The notes: generated by a model from the sequence alone, not told the origin. A DNA stretch of 43,685 bases from Lachnospiraceae bacterium (GCA_024403555.1 JAKSRP010000012.1:1-43685); one strand, 5' to 3'; shown: positions 1-8,045, counted from the stretch's first letter. Translations and numbers: made by a program.

Positions 1-3
1 ATG

Positions 4-35
4 GTCAGATTCAATAGAGAATCTGGCTTTTTCTT
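4..35 (+). terminator. Rho-independent terminator of an upstream gene
   Basis: The arms at 4-12 and 19-27 (core CAGATTC/GAATCTG) pair around a 6-base loop and are followed by a TTTTTC tract. It should end transcription of a gene lying before the window, so the metallophosphoesterase probably has its own promoter in 36-100, where I see no convincing -35/-10 pair. Confidence 0.7.
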
Positions 36-106
36 AATATATAGGAAAATTATTCGGATTTTCTCATATATGTATGTATACAAAAACCCTCTGGGAGAAT
101 GAGACG

Positions 107-997
107 ATGTTAAAATTTGCAGGAAAGCTTATGAAAGCCGGACTTTTGATTACCGGTCTGGTTGGGCTGATTTCAAAATATGAAAATGAACACATGAAAA
201 CAGAAGAATACGAGATCGTCTCAAAGAAGCTTCCGAAAGCCTTTGATGGATACCGCATTGCCTTTTTATCTGATCTGCATAATAAAGAGTTTGGAAAAGA
301 CAATGAAAGACTGATCAAAAAAATTCAGGAAGAAAATCCGGATTTGATCTTAGTTGGTGGAGATATGGTCGTTGGAAAGGCAGGTTACAGCACCGACATT
401 GCGACGCATTTGCTAAAAGAACTATCAAAAGACTTTCCTGTTATTGCGGCGAATGGCAATCACGAATACAGAATGCAGCTCTATCCCAAAACCTTTGGCA
501 CACAATATGAGGATTATGTGGTACAATTAAAGGGGCTGGGTATTACCTATCTGACGAATGAATCGGTGGAAGTCGTAAAAGACGGCAGACAGATCCATAT
601 CATCGGACTTAGCATTGAAAAACAGTATTATAAACGTGGAAAGAAGATTTTGATGGGATCCCATTATCTAAACAGCGAACTAGGTGTGCCTCCAAAGGGA
701 TTTTCCATACTTTTAGCACACAATCCTTATTATACAAAAGCCTACGTGAAGTGGGGTGCGGATCTTATTTTATCCGGGCATAATCATGGTGGGCTTATTC
801 GCTTTCCTTTTTTAGGAGGTCTGGTATCTCCGAATATCAGTCTGTTTGCAAGATATGATGCAGGCCTTTATAAAGAAGGAAAAAGTCAGGTGATCATAAG
901 CAGAGGACTTGGTACCCACACTTATAAAATCCGTGTCAATAATCGACCGGAATTATCGATGATTACCTTGAAACGAGGAAATACATATGGCGCTTGA
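107..997 (+). CDS. Calcineurin-like metallophosphoesterase, membrane-anchored
   Basis: The calcineurin-like phosphoesterase metal site is complete and in order: SDLHN near residue 57, GGDMV, NGNHE, LLAHNP and SGHNHGG near residue 225, the usual di-metal ligand set. The first ~25 residues are basic and hydrophobic with a short GLLITGLVGLI stretch, which suggests an N-terminal membrane anchor and a catalytic domain held at the membrane, as in the YkoQ/YaeI group. I chose the ATG at 107 because GGGAG at 93-97 is well spaced before it; an ATG at 74 would add 11 residues without a ribosome binding site. The end overlaps scpA by 11 bases, so the genes are probably co-transcribed. The substrate cannot be read from sequence; YaeI-like enzymes act on lipid-linked pyrophosphates such as UDP-diacylglucosamine, but that is family knowledge, not a prediction here. 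Confidence 0.85.
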   Translation: MLKFAGKLMKAGLLITGLVGLISKYENEHMKTEEYEIVSKKLPKAFDGYRIAFLSDLHNKEFGKDNERLIKKIQEENPDLILVGGDMVVGKAGYSTDIATHLLKELSKDFPVIAANGNHEYRMQLYPKTFGTQYEDYVVQLKGLGITYLTNESVEVVKDGRQIHIIGLSIEKQYYKRGKKILMGSHYLNSELGVPPKGFSILLAHNPYYTKAYVKWGADLILSGHNHGGLIRFPFLGGLVSPNISLFARYDAGLYKEGKSQVIISRGLGTHTYKIRVNNRPELSMITLKRGNTYGA

Positions 998-1751
998 ATT
1001 CAAATTAGAGACCTATGAAGGTCCATTGGATGTGCTTTTACAATTAATAGAGAAAAACAAAATTGATATCTATGATATTCCGATTGCTTTGATTACAGAG
1101 CAGTACTTAGAGTATTTAGAGATGATGCGAGAAGCGAATCTTACTATTATGAGTGAGTTTCTCGTCATGGCAACGACTCTTCTTCGTATTAAATCGCAGA
1201 TGTTACTTCCGAAAGTGGTGAATGAAGAAGGCGAAGAGGAAGATCCTAGAGAAGAACTCGTACAGAGACTGATCGAATATAAGATTTATAAGTATGCTTC
1301 CGGAGAATTAAAGGATTTAGAGGTGGAAGCAGGGAAGGCTCTTTATAAAGACAAAGAACTTCCGGAAGAAGTAGAGAAGTTTACCTATCCGGTCGATCCG
1401 GTGAAGGTAATCGAAAATCAGGGGGTAACCATTGACCGCCTGAAGGAAGTATTTGAATTCGTCATGCAAAGACGCGTGGACAAGATTGACCCCGTCCGAA
1501 GCAAATTTGGCGAGATCCATCAGGATGAAGTGCGAATTGAAGATAAGATTGTTCATATCAGCACCAGAATCCGAAAAAAGAGAAAAATTAATTTCAGAAA
1601 TCTGCTGGAGCAGCAGGCAAGCAAAGTGGAAGTGGTCGTAACATTCCTTGCATTGCTTGAACTGATGAAGATGGGTGAGGTAAGAGTCACCCAGCAAGAC
1701 ATTTCCAGTGAAATCATGATAGAAACAACAGGAGAACCGGATGAATCGTAA
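987..1751 (+). CDS. scpA: Segregation and condensation protein A (ScpA)
   Basis: ScpA is the kleisin subunit that bridges the SMC dimer and, with ScpB, forms the condensin that compacts and separates the chromosome. The N-terminus carries the kleisin signature (FEGPLDLLL-type, here YEGPLDVLLQLI) followed by a DIYDIPIALIT segment. The middle is acidic (EEGEEEDPREELVQRLIEY), and the C-terminal winged-helix part has VVVTFLALLELMK and ends in a region that binds the SMC head. At 254 residues it is of normal length. The start overlaps the phosphoesterase end, and the stop overlaps the scpB start, so translation is probably coupled. Confidence 0.95.
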   Translation: MALEFKLETYEGPLDVLLQLIEKNKIDIYDIPIALITEQYLEYLEMMREANLTIMSEFLVMATTLLRIKSQMLLPKVVNEEGEEEDPREELVQRLIEYKIYKYASGELKDLEVEAGKALYKDKELPEEVEKFTYPVDPVKVIENQGVTIDRLKEVFEFVMQRRVDKIDPVRSKFGEIHQDEVRIEDKIVHISTRIRKKRKINFRNLLEQQASKVEVVVTFLALLELMKMGEVRVTQQDISSEIMIETTGEPDES

Positions 1752-2295
1752 TAAAGGAATGATTGAAGGTATCTTATTTTCGATGGGAGGATCAGTGAAG
1801 AAAAAACAGCTGATGGATGTCCTTGGAATCGAAAAAAAGGTGCTTGATGATCTCTTAAGCGAGATGAAGGAAGATTACAAAAGTGAAGAACGTGGAATTC
1901 AGCTGATTGAGCTTGAAGATTCCTGTCAGCTGTGTACAAAGCAGAGCTGTTATGATGTACTGATTCGAGTCGTCAAGCAGCCGAAGAAGTATCGACTGAC
2001 AGAGGTTATGCTTGAGACGCTGTCGATTATTGCATACAAGCAGCCCGTCACAAAGTCTCAGATTGAGGCAATCAGGGGCGTCAAATGCGACCATGCCGTC
2101 AACCGCCTTATGGAATATGGCCTCGTCGAAGAGGCGGGAAGACTTGATGTGGTCGGAAGACCGATACTGCTTCGCACGACTGAAGAATTTTTACGCGCGT
2201 TTGGAGTGGAACATATAGAAGATCTTCCGTCCGTGGATCCAACGATGTTAGAGGAATTCACACAGGAAGCTCAGCAGGAAATTGGAGGATTATAA
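1741..2295 (+). CDS. scpB: Segregation and condensation protein B (ScpB)
   Basis: ScpB dimerises through tandem winged-helix domains and binds the ScpA kleisin. The conserved stretch is visible from about residue 82: LTEVMLETLSIIAYKQPVTK, SQIEAIRGVKCDHAVNRLME and then GRLDVVGRPILLRTTEEFLRAFG. It is 184 residues, which is typical. The ATG lies in the last codons of scpA (11-base overlap) with GGAGAA just upstream. The conserved scpA-scpB pairing supports the assignment. ilvB follows after four bases, with its ribosome binding site inside the scpB tail. Confidence 0.95.
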   Translation: MNRNKGMIEGILFSMGGSVKKKQLMDVLGIEKKVLDDLLSEMKEDYKSEERGIQLIELEDSCQLCTKQSCYDVLIRVVKQPKKYRLTEVMLETLSIIAYKQPVTKSQIEAIRGVKCDHAVNRLMEYGLVEEAGRLDVVGRPILLRTTEEFLRAFGVEHIEDLPSVDPTMLEEFTQEAQQEIGGL

Positions 2296-2299
2296 TAGT

Positions 2300-4054
2300 A
2301 TGAAAAAGATAACAGGAAATCAATTGTTTGTAAAAGCTTTGATTGCAGAAGGTGTTGATCACATTTTTGCTTATCCAGGAGGTTATGCAATTGATGTATT
2401 CGATGCATTATACAAAGCAGAACCAGATACAGACATTGAAATCGTATTACCAAGACATGAACAAGGTCTTATTCACGAAGCAGATGGATACGCTCGTTCT
2501 ACAGGAAACGTTGGCGTTTGTTTAGTAACAAGCGGTCCTGGTGCAACAAACTTAGTGACAGGGATTGCGACAGCAAACTATGACAGCGTTCCGATTGTAT
2601 GTTTTACCGGACAGGTTTCTCTGCCATTAATCGGTAATGATGCTTTCCAGGAAGTGGACATTGTAGGATGTACAAGAAATATCGCAAAATGGGTAATTAC
2701 AGTTCGCGACCGTAAAGATCTCGGCCGCATCATTAAGGAAGCATTTTATATTGCCCGTACTGGAAAACCAGGGGTTGTAGTAGTAGACCTTCCAAAAGAT
2801 GTTATGGCGACCTTAGGGGATGATCACTATCCAGAAGAAGTAAGCATCCGTGGATACAAACCAAATAAAAATGTTAATATCAGACAGTTAAACCGTGCTG
2901 TCGGAATGTTATATAAAGCGAAAAACCCATTATTCTTAGTTGGTGGTGGTGTGAAAATCGCAAATGCTCACAAAGAGATGAGAAAATTTGCAGAAATTAC
3001 AGGAGTTCCTGTTGTTTCTACTGTTATGGGGATTGGCGTAATGCCAACAGACCACCCATTATTTATGGGTAATGCAGGTATGCATGGCCGTTATTCTGCC
3101 AATATGGCAATTTCTGAATGTGATGTGTTATTCTCCATCGGTACAAGATTTTCTGACCGAATTACTGGAGAGCTTGGCGCATTTGCTCCTAATGCAAAGA
3201 TCATCCATATCGATATTGATACAGCAGCAATTTCTAAGAATGTTACGGTTAATGTTCCAATTGTAGGGGATGCAAAAATTGCACTTACCGAACTTGTGGA
3301 AATCGTAAAAGACAAAGAACCAGTTGCTACTGCAGGTGCATTTGCCGACCGCATTCGTGAATGGAATAAAGAATGTCCGCTTACTTTACCAGCATCCGAA
3401 AAGGGCGTAAATCCTCAGAAAATCTTTGAAACAGCAAATGAACTGCTCAAAGATGCGATTGTTGTTACAGACGTTGGACAGCATCAGATGTGGGCAACAC
3501 AGTTTACAACCATGGAATCTGAAACACGCCAGTTCATTACCTCCGGCGGCCTTGGAACCATGGGATTTGGTATTCCTGCAGCCATTGGCGCATGCATGGG
3601 TAACCGTGATACAAAGGTAGTATGCTTCTCTGGTGACGGTGGCGCACAGATGAATATTCAGGAAATGGCAACTGCTGTTCAGGAAGAAACACCAATTATC
3701 ATCTGTATCCTTAATAACCAGTATCTTGGCATGGTTCGTCAGATGCAGGATTTATTCTACGACAGAAGATTTGCAAGTACCTGTCTTTGCAGACGCAGAT
3801 CCTGTCAGTATACCTGTAAAGGACCAGGACCAGACTGCCCACCATATACACCGGATTTCGTAAAACTTGCAGAAAGCTATGGTGCTAAGGGTATCCGTGT
3901 TACAAATGAAGATCAGATTGCTCCGGCATTTGAAGCAGCAATGAAGGAAGATAAGCTTCCAACAATTATTGAATTTATGATTGATGCAGACCGTCTCGTA
4001 CTCCCAATGGTACAGAGTGGAAAAGCATTAGACGATATGATTTTAGAAGGATAG
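2300..4054 (+). CDS. ilvB: Acetohydroxyacid (acetolactate) synthase large subunit
   Basis: This is the thiamine-diphosphate enzyme for the first common step of valine, leucine and isoleucine synthesis (2 pyruvate to acetolactate, or pyruvate + 2-oxobutyrate). Visible are the ThDP-glutamate region (FAYPGGYAIDVFDAL), GPGATNLVTGIATA, FTGQV, the FAD-contact region and the ThDP motif GDGGAQMNIQEMATAVQ with NNQYLGMVRQ. I start at ATG 2300 because GGAGG at 2284-2288 is correctly spaced; the in-frame TTG at 2282 has no such site. The oddity is a Cys-rich insertion at about residues 494-517, five cysteines between YDRRFAST and the conserved YTPDFVKLAESYG. The active-site residues look intact. ilvN follows 11 bases after the stop. 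No T-box or leader peptide precedes the gene. Confidence 0.95.
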   Translation: MKKITGNQLFVKALIAEGVDHIFAYPGGYAIDVFDALYKAEPDTDIEIVLPRHEQGLIHEADGYARSTGNVGVCLVTSGPGATNLVTGIATANYDSVPIVCFTGQVSLPLIGNDAFQEVDIVGCTRNIAKWVITVRDRKDLGRIIKEAFYIARTGKPGVVVVDLPKDVMATLGDDHYPEEVSIRGYKPNKNVNIRQLNRAVGMLYKAKNPLFLVGGGVKIANAHKEMRKFAEITGVPVVSTVMGIGVMPTDHPLFMGNAGMHGRYSANMAISECDVLFSIGTRFSDRITGELGAFAPNAKIIHIDIDTAAISKNVTVNVPIVGDAKIALTELVEIVKDKEPVATAGAFADRIREWNKECPLTLPASEKGVNPQKIFETANELLKDAIVVTDVGQHQMWATQFTTMESETRQFITSGGLGTMGFGIPAAIGACMGNRDTKVVCFSGDGGAQMNIQEMATAVQEETPIIICILNNQYLGMVRQMQDLFYDRRFASTCLCRRRSCQYTCKGPGPDCPPYTPDFVKLAESYGAKGIRVTNEDQIAPAFEAAMKEDKLPTIIEFMIDADRLVLPMVQSGKALDDMILEG

Positions 4055-4065
4055 GAGGGATCGTC

Positions 4066-4575
4066 ATGGGTGAAATGAAAAAAAGATATATTTCTTTATT
4101 TGTAGAAAACAGATGTGGCGTTCTTGCTCGTATCGCAGGTTTGTTCTCTGGAAAGTCCTATAATTTACAGAGCTTAACGGTTGGTGAAACAGATGATCCT
4201 ACGATGTCCCGTATGACCATTACAACCATCAGTGATGATGTGACTTTTGAACAGATCAAAAAGCAGCTTAATCGTATGGTAGAAGTAATCAAGGTTATGG
4301 ACTATACCGCGGTACCAATTCGTATGAAAGAAGCTCTTTTCATTAAAATCAAAGGGATGTCTGAAGCAGAAAAGAATGAAGTATTCCAGGTGGCAAATGT
4401 ATTCCGCTACCGTGTCGTTGATTATGGCAAAAACTCTATGATCATCGAATCCTTCCATACAGAAGGAAAGAATACAAATATCATTAATTTCTTCAAGGAT
4501 AAATTTGGCAACCGAGTAGAAGTCGTACGTGGCGGAAGCGTTGCGATTGAATCCATTTCTATAGTAGAAAGATAA
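4066..4575 (+). CDS. ilvN: Acetolactate synthase small (regulatory) subunit
   Basis: The small subunit activates IlvB and normally carries valine feedback inhibition through an ACT domain. The N-terminal ACT domain begins RYISLFVENRCGVLARIAGL and continues with GKSYNLQSLTVGETDDPTMSR, the IlvH/IlvN signature. The C-terminal half has KGMSEAEKNEVFQVANVFRY and ends in a typical RGGSVAIESI segment. At 169 residues it is full length. The AGGAGGG at 4053-4059 overlaps the ilvB stop, which points to coupled translation. A strong terminator follows 50 bases after the stop, so this closes the transcription unit that begins upstream of scpA. Confidence 0.95.
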   Translation: MGEMKKRYISLFVENRCGVLARIAGLFSGKSYNLQSLTVGETDDPTMSRMTITTISDDVTFEQIKKQLNRMVEVIKVMDYTAVPIRMKEALFIKIKGMSEAEKNEVFQVANVFRYRVVDYGKNSMIIESFHTEGKNTNIINFFKDKFGNRVEVVRGGSVAIESISIVER

Positions 4576-4624
4576 TTTGCGGAAGCGATATATAGAAAAC
4601 GATTGACATATAAAAACACAATCA

Positions 4625-4667
4625 GGAAACCATTGTATAGGCGTTATCAATGGTTTCCTTTCTTTTT
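4625..4667 (+). terminator. Rho-independent terminator after ilvN
   Basis: GGAAACCATTG (4625-4635) and CAATGGTTTCC (4648-4658) form a perfect 11-base-pair stem with a 12-base loop, followed by TTTCTTTTT. Confidence 0.92.
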
Positions 4668-4812
4668 GTCTATAGAGATAGTTATTTTCATAACAAAAAC
4701 TTTAGTGATTGTTTATAGATGTTGCGGTTTTAGCAAGATGTTATTTATGGTTTTATGTGAAAAAAAGTGAAAACGATGGTAAAAAATGGCTTGTTTTCAT
4801 TTGTTCGATATG

Positions 4813-4830
4813 TGTACTTTAAAAAGTACA
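4813..4830. repeat. Perfect palindrome upstream of the butyrate operon
   Basis: TGTACTTT-AA-AAAGTACA is an exact 8+8 inverted repeat with a 2-base centre, lying about 100 bases before the putative thl promoter. The short spacer and exact symmetry fit a dimeric repressor operator better than an RNA hairpin. I do not recognise the regulator. Confidence 0.5.
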
Positions 4831-4850
4831 ATATAGTCACAGGATAAAAG

Positions 4851-4874
4851 AATGGCTTATTTAAGCCATTTTCT
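4851..4874 (+). terminator. AATGGCTTA/TAAGCCATT inverted repeat with short T run
   Basis: AATGGCTTA (4851-4859) and TAAGCCATT (4862-4870) form a perfect 9-base-pair repeat with a 2-base centre, followed by TTCT. It could be a second weak terminator insulating the thl promoter from ilvN read-through, or another palindromic operator. The stem is AT-rich and the loop is too tight for a convincing terminator. Confidence 0.35.
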
Positions 4875-4919
4875 ATGGGCTTCGATTGATTGGTGAAAAT
4901 TATTGTGAAAAAAATAGCA

Positions 4920-4948
4920 TTGCAATGGATAATTCATTGTGATAATAT
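4920..4948 (+). promoter_or_regulatory. Putative promoter of the butyrate operon
   Basis: TTGCAA at 4920-4925 and TAATAT at 4943-4948 are separated by 17 bases, giving a predicted transcript start near 4955. A competing reading of the same site is an extended -10 (TG-T-GATAAT, 4938-4946). Both place initiation in the same few bases, about 75 bases before the thl ATG. The hexamers match the consensus only 4/6 each. Confidence 0.5.
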
Positions 4949-4954
4949 TAACGT
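4937..4954. promoter_or_regulatory. Rex-like operator overlapping the thl -10 region
   Basis: TTGTGATAATATTAACGT resembles the clostridial Rex site TTGTTAA-N4-TTAACAA, with about 10 of 14 conserved positions matching. It sits on the putative -10 hexamer, where a repressor would block transcription. Rex is an NADH-sensing repressor known to control butyrate-pathway genes in clostridia. The right half-site is imperfect, so this is a candidate only. Confidence 0.35.
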
Positions 4955-4991
4955 ATCAAAGATGAGTAATTATAACTTATCTTTCGTGATA
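4954..4991 (+). promoter_or_regulatory. Stem-loop at the predicted 5' end of the butyrate mRNA
   Basis: TATCA (4954-4958) pairs with TGATA (4987-4991). AAGATGAGT then pairs with ACTTATCTT, leaving a small TCG bulge on the 3' side and an AATTATA-type loop. The structure begins at or next to the predicted transcript start and ends about 25 bases before the ribosome binding site (GGAGGT near 5014), leaving it free. A structured 5' terminus of this kind is known to protect Firmicute mRNAs from 5'-dependent decay. Confidence 0.45.
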
Positions 4992-5028
4992 TTTATAGTT
5001 TAATTAATTTTATGGAGGTAACAAGATT

Positions 5029-6216
5029 ATGGCAAAAAAAGTTGTTATTGCAGGCGCATGTCGTACAGCAATCGGTAAAATGGGTGGCGGATTATCCACA
5101 ACTCCAGCTCCAGTATTAGGATCTATCGTTATTAAAGAAGCTCTTAACAGAGCAGGTGTTCCAGCTGAAGCAGTTGATCACGTTTACATGGGTTGTGTAA
5201 TCCAGGCAGGTTTAGGACAGAACGTAGCTCGTCAGGCATCTTTAAAAGCTGGTCTTCCAATCGAAACACCAGCAGTTACAGTTAACGTAGTATGTGGTTC
5301 TGGTCTTAACTGTGTTAACATGGCAGCACAGATGATTCAGGCTGGCGATGCTGATATCGTAGTAGCAGGTGGTATGGAAAACATGTCCATGGCTCCATAC
5401 GCTATGATGAAAGCTCGTTTTGGTTACAGAATGAACAACGCAACAATCATCGATACAATGGTTAACGATGCTTTAACAGACGCATTCAACAACTACCACA
5501 TGATGATCACAGCTGAAAACGTAGCTGATCAGTGGAACTTATCCAGAGAAGATTTAGATGCATTCGCAGCAGCTTCTCAGCAGAAAGCAGTTGCAGCTCA
5601 GGAAGCTGGTATCTTCAAAGAAGAAATCGTTCCTGTAGAAGTAAAACAGCGTAAAGGTACAATCGTAATCGATACAGACGAAGGTCCTCGTGCTGGTACA
5701 ACAGCTGAAGGTTTAGCAAAATTACGTTGCTGCTCCGGTAAAGCTGATGGTGTTGTTACAGCTGGTAACGCTTCCGGTATCAATGATGGTGCTGCAGCAG
5801 TAGTTGTAATGAGCGAAGAAAAAGCTATCGAATTAGGTGTTAAACCTATGGCTACATTCGTAACAGGCGCTTTAGGCGGTGTTGCTCCAGAAATCATGGG
5901 TGTTGGTCCTGTAGCTTCTACAACAAAAGCATTAGCTAAGATCGGCAAAACAATCGACGATATCGACTTAATCGAAGCTAACGAAGCTTTCGCTACACAG
6001 TCCTTAGCAGTAGCTCATGATCTTAAATTCGATATGAGCAAAGTTAACGTAAACGGTGGTGCTATCGCTCTTGGTCATCCAGTAGGTGCTTCCGGTTGTC
6101 GTATTTTAGTAACATTACTCCACGAAATGCAGAGAAGAGAAGACGTTAAGACAGGTCTTGCTACACTTTGTATCGGTGGTGGAATGGGCTGCTCTACAAT
6201 CGTAGAAAAATACTAA
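5029..6216 (+). CDS. thl: Acetyl-CoA acetyltransferase (thiolase)
   Basis: Thiolase condenses two acetyl-CoA to acetoacetyl-CoA, the entry step of butyrate formation in the cytosol. The nucleophile is Cys89 in the VCGSGLNCV motif; the downstream signatures [22 protein letters not shown] (catalytic His) and CIGGGMG (second Cys) are all present. At 395 residues it is of normal length. TGGAGGT precedes the ATG by about 10 bases. Codon use is extremely biased (GCT/GCA, ACA, GTT/GTA, TTA, CAG), as in the rest of the operon and in pnp, which suggests very high expression. The final 24 bases including the stop are duplicated immediately downstream. It is first in a six-gene same-strand run ending at the terminator at 11200. 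Confidence 0.96.
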   Translation: MAKKVVIAGACRTAIGKMGGGLSTTPAPVLGSIVIKEALNRAGVPAEAVDHVYMGCVIQAGLGQNVARQASLKAGLPIETPAVTVNVVCGSGLNCVNMAAQMIQAGDADIVVAGGMENMSMAPYAMMKARFGYRMNNATIIDTMVNDALTDAFNNYHMMITAENVADQWNLSREDLDAFAAASQQKAVAAQEAGIFKEEIVPVEVKQRKGTIVIDTDEGPRAGTTAEGLAKLRCCSGKADGVVTAGNASGINDGAAAVVVMSEEKAIELGVKPMATFVTGALGGVAPEIMGVGPVASTTKALAKIGKTIDDIDLIEANEAFATQSLAVAHDLKFDMSKVNVNGGAIALGHPVGASGCRILVTLLHEMQRREDVKTGLATLCIGGGMGCSTIVEKY

Positions 6217-6240
6217 TCTACAATCGTAGAAAAACTACTC
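6193..6240 (+). repeat. Tandem 24-base duplication of the thl 3' end
   Basis: The unit 6193-6216 (the last codons of thl and its stop) is repeated at 6217-6240; the first 17 bases, TCTACAATCGTAGAAAA, are identical and the rest has drifted. The second copy is untranslated because the thl TAA lies between the copies. Each unit contains the small inverted repeat CTAC..GTAG. Confidence 0.85.
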
Positions 6241-6293
6241 AATCACTAATAATAACTTAACTTAGTATATAGATTGAAAGGAGAATCTTTAAA

Positions 6294-7082
6294 ATGGGAT
6301 TCGTTAATTATGAACAGGAAGGATACGTTGGTGTTATCACAATCAACCGTCCAAAAGCATTAAATGCATTAAACAGCGAAGTATTAAAAGACTTAGAAGC
6401 AGTAATCGACGCTGTTGATATTGATACAACAAGATGTTTAATCTTAACAGGTGCTGGCGAAAAATCTTTCGTAGCTGGTGCTGACATCGGAGAAATGAGC
6501 TCCTTAACAAAAGCTGAAGGTGAAGCATTCGGTAAAATTGGTAACGATGTATTCCGTAAACTTGAAACACTTCCAGTTCCAGTAATCGCTGCAATCAACG
6601 GATTCGCTTTAGGTGGCGGATGCGAAATCGCTATGAGCTGTGACATCAGACTTGCTGCTGAAAACGCAATCTTTGGTCAGCCAGAAGTTGGTTTAGGTAT
6701 CACACCTGGATTCGGTGGAACACAGAGATTAGCTCGTATCGTTGGTGTTGGTAAAGCTAAAGAAATCATCTACACAGCATTTAATATCAAAGCTGACGAA
6801 GCTTTAAGAATCGGTTTAGTAAACGCAGTATATCCACAGGAAGAATTAATGGCTAAAGCTCAGAAAATGGCTGCTAAAATCGCTTCCAACGCTCCAATCG
6901 CTGTTCGCAACTGTAAGAAAGCAATCAACGATGGTTTACAGGTAGATATGGATGCTGCTATCGTAATCGAAGAAAAATTATTTGGTGACTGCTTCGAAAC
7001 AGAAGATCAGAAAGCTGGTATGGGTAACTTCTTAGCTCCAAGAGATAAAAAAGTTAAAGTAGTTCCTTTCCAGAACAAATAA
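6294..7082 (+). CDS. crt: 3-hydroxybutyryl-CoA dehydratase (crotonase)
   Basis: Crotonase dehydrates 3-hydroxybutyryl-CoA to crotonyl-CoA. It belongs to the enoyl-CoA hydratase family: the oxyanion-hole segment AGADIGEM near residue 61, then NGFALGGGCEIAMSCDIRLA near 102, and the second catalytic Glu in GQPEVGLGITPGFGGTQRLA. At 262 residues it is full length. AAAGGAG lies ahead of the ATG. It is separated from thl by 77 bases holding the duplicated thl tail and from hbd by 90 bases holding a GC-rich hairpin, so it is probably in one transcript with independently tuned segments. Confidence 0.96.
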   Translation: MGFVNYEQEGYVGVITINRPKALNALNSEVLKDLEAVIDAVDIDTTRCLILTGAGEKSFVAGADIGEMSSLTKAEGEAFGKIGNDVFRKLETLPVPVIAAINGFALGGGCEIAMSCDIRLAAENAIFGQPEVGLGITPGFGGTQRLARIVGVGKAKEIIYTAFNIKADEALRIGLVNAVYPQEELMAKAQKMAAKIASNAPIAVRNCKKAINDGLQVDMDAAIVIEEKLFGDCFETEDQKAGMGNFLAPRDKKVKVVPFQNK

Positions 7083-7105
7083 TTTATAAACAAAGTACAT
7101 TTAAG

Positions 7106-7132
7106 TCAGGTCCGAAGGCGTGTCGGACCTGA
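7106..7132 (+). promoter_or_regulatory. GC-rich hairpin between crt and hbd
   Basis: A 10-base-pair stem (core CAGGTCCGA / TCGGACCTG) closes a 7-base loop AGGCGTG. No U tract follows (the next bases are GCTTTCACAC), so it is not a standard terminator. The position fits a decay barrier or processing element that sets relative levels of the crt and hbd segments. Confidence 0.6.
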
Positions 7133-7172
7133 GCTTTCACACATAACAATATTTTCATAGGAGGAAAATGAA

Positions 7173-8045
7173 ATGAAAGTAGGAGTTATCGGCGCTGGTA
7201 CAATGGGCCAGGGTATCGCTAAAGCATTTGCAATGGTTGACGGATACGAAGTTGCATTATGTGACATCAAACAGGAATGGGCTGAAGGCGGAAAAGCTAA
7301 AATTGAAGCTGGTTATGCTCGTTTAGTATCCAGAGGCAAAATGACACAGGAAAAAGTTGACGCTATCGTTAACTCTATCACTCCTGGTTTAAAAGAAGAT
7401 TTATGTGCTGACTGTGATTTAATCGTAGAAGCTGCATTCGAAAATATGCAGGTTAAACAGGACACATTCCAGGCATTAGACGCAATCTGCAAACCTGAAT
7501 GTATCTTCGCTTCCAACACATCTTCTTTATCTATCACAGAAATCGGAAAAGGTGTTAACCGTCCAGTAATCGGTATGCACTTCTTCAACCCAGCTGACAG
7601 AATGAAATTAATCGAAGTTATCGCTGGTGTTAACACACCTCAGGAAACAGTTGATGCTATCGTAGCTATCTCCAAAGAAATCAACAAAGTTCCTGTACAG
7701 GTTAACGAAGCAGCTGGTTTCGTAGTAAACCGTATCTTAATCCCAATGATCAACGAAGCAGCATTCATCAAGATGGAAGGTGTTTCTGACATCGCTGGTA
7801 TCGATTCCGCTATGAAACTTGGTGCAAACCACCCAATGGGACCATTAGAATTAGGTGACTACATTGGTCTTGACATCTGCTTAGCAATCATGGACGTGCT
7901 TTACAACGAAACAGGCGACAGCAAGTATCGTGCTTGTCCATTACTTCGCAAGATGGTTCGTGGTGGCAACTTAGGATGTAAATCTGGTAAAGGTTTCTAC
8001 ATCTACAATGCTGACCGTACAAAAACAGCAGTAGACGCTCAGTAA
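7173..8045 (+). CDS. hbd: 3-hydroxybutyryl-CoA dehydrogenase
   Basis: This enzyme reduces acetoacetyl-CoA to 3-hydroxybutyryl-CoA with NAD(P)H. The Rossmann motif GVIGAGTMGQGIA opens the protein, followed by the catalytic segments NTSSLSITEIG, GMHFFNPADRMKLIEVI (catalytic His and Asn region) and NEAAGFVVNRILIPMINEA. The C-terminal domain has NHPMGPLELGDYIGLD. At 290 residues it is of standard length. GGAGG precedes the ATG. Hairpins flank the gene on both sides, one in each intergenic gap, and codon bias is as strong as in thl. Confidence 0.96.
   Translation: MKVGVIGAGTMGQGIAKAFAMVDGYEVALCDIKQEWAEGGKAKIEAGYARLVSRGKMTQEKVDAIVNSITPGLKEDLCADCDLIVEAAFENMQVKQDTFQALDAICKPECIFASNTSSLSITEIGKGVNRPVIGMHFFNPADRMKLIEVIAGVNTPQETVDAIVAISKEINKVPVQVNEAAGFVVNRILIPMINEAAFIKMEGVSDIAGIDSAMKLGANHPMGPLELGDYIGLDICLAIMDVLYNETGDSKYRACPLLRKMVRGGNLGCKSGKGFYIYNADRTKTAVDAQ

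Noticed and set aside
2282-2299. TTG start for ilvB at 2282
   Set aside because: The GGAGG at 2284-2288 that serves ATG 2300 would be inside the gene; the family N-terminus begins at the ATG.
1741-2299. T-box or leader-peptide attenuation ahead of ilvB
   Set aside because: ilvB follows scpB after four bases; there is no room or sequence for an attenuator or T-box.
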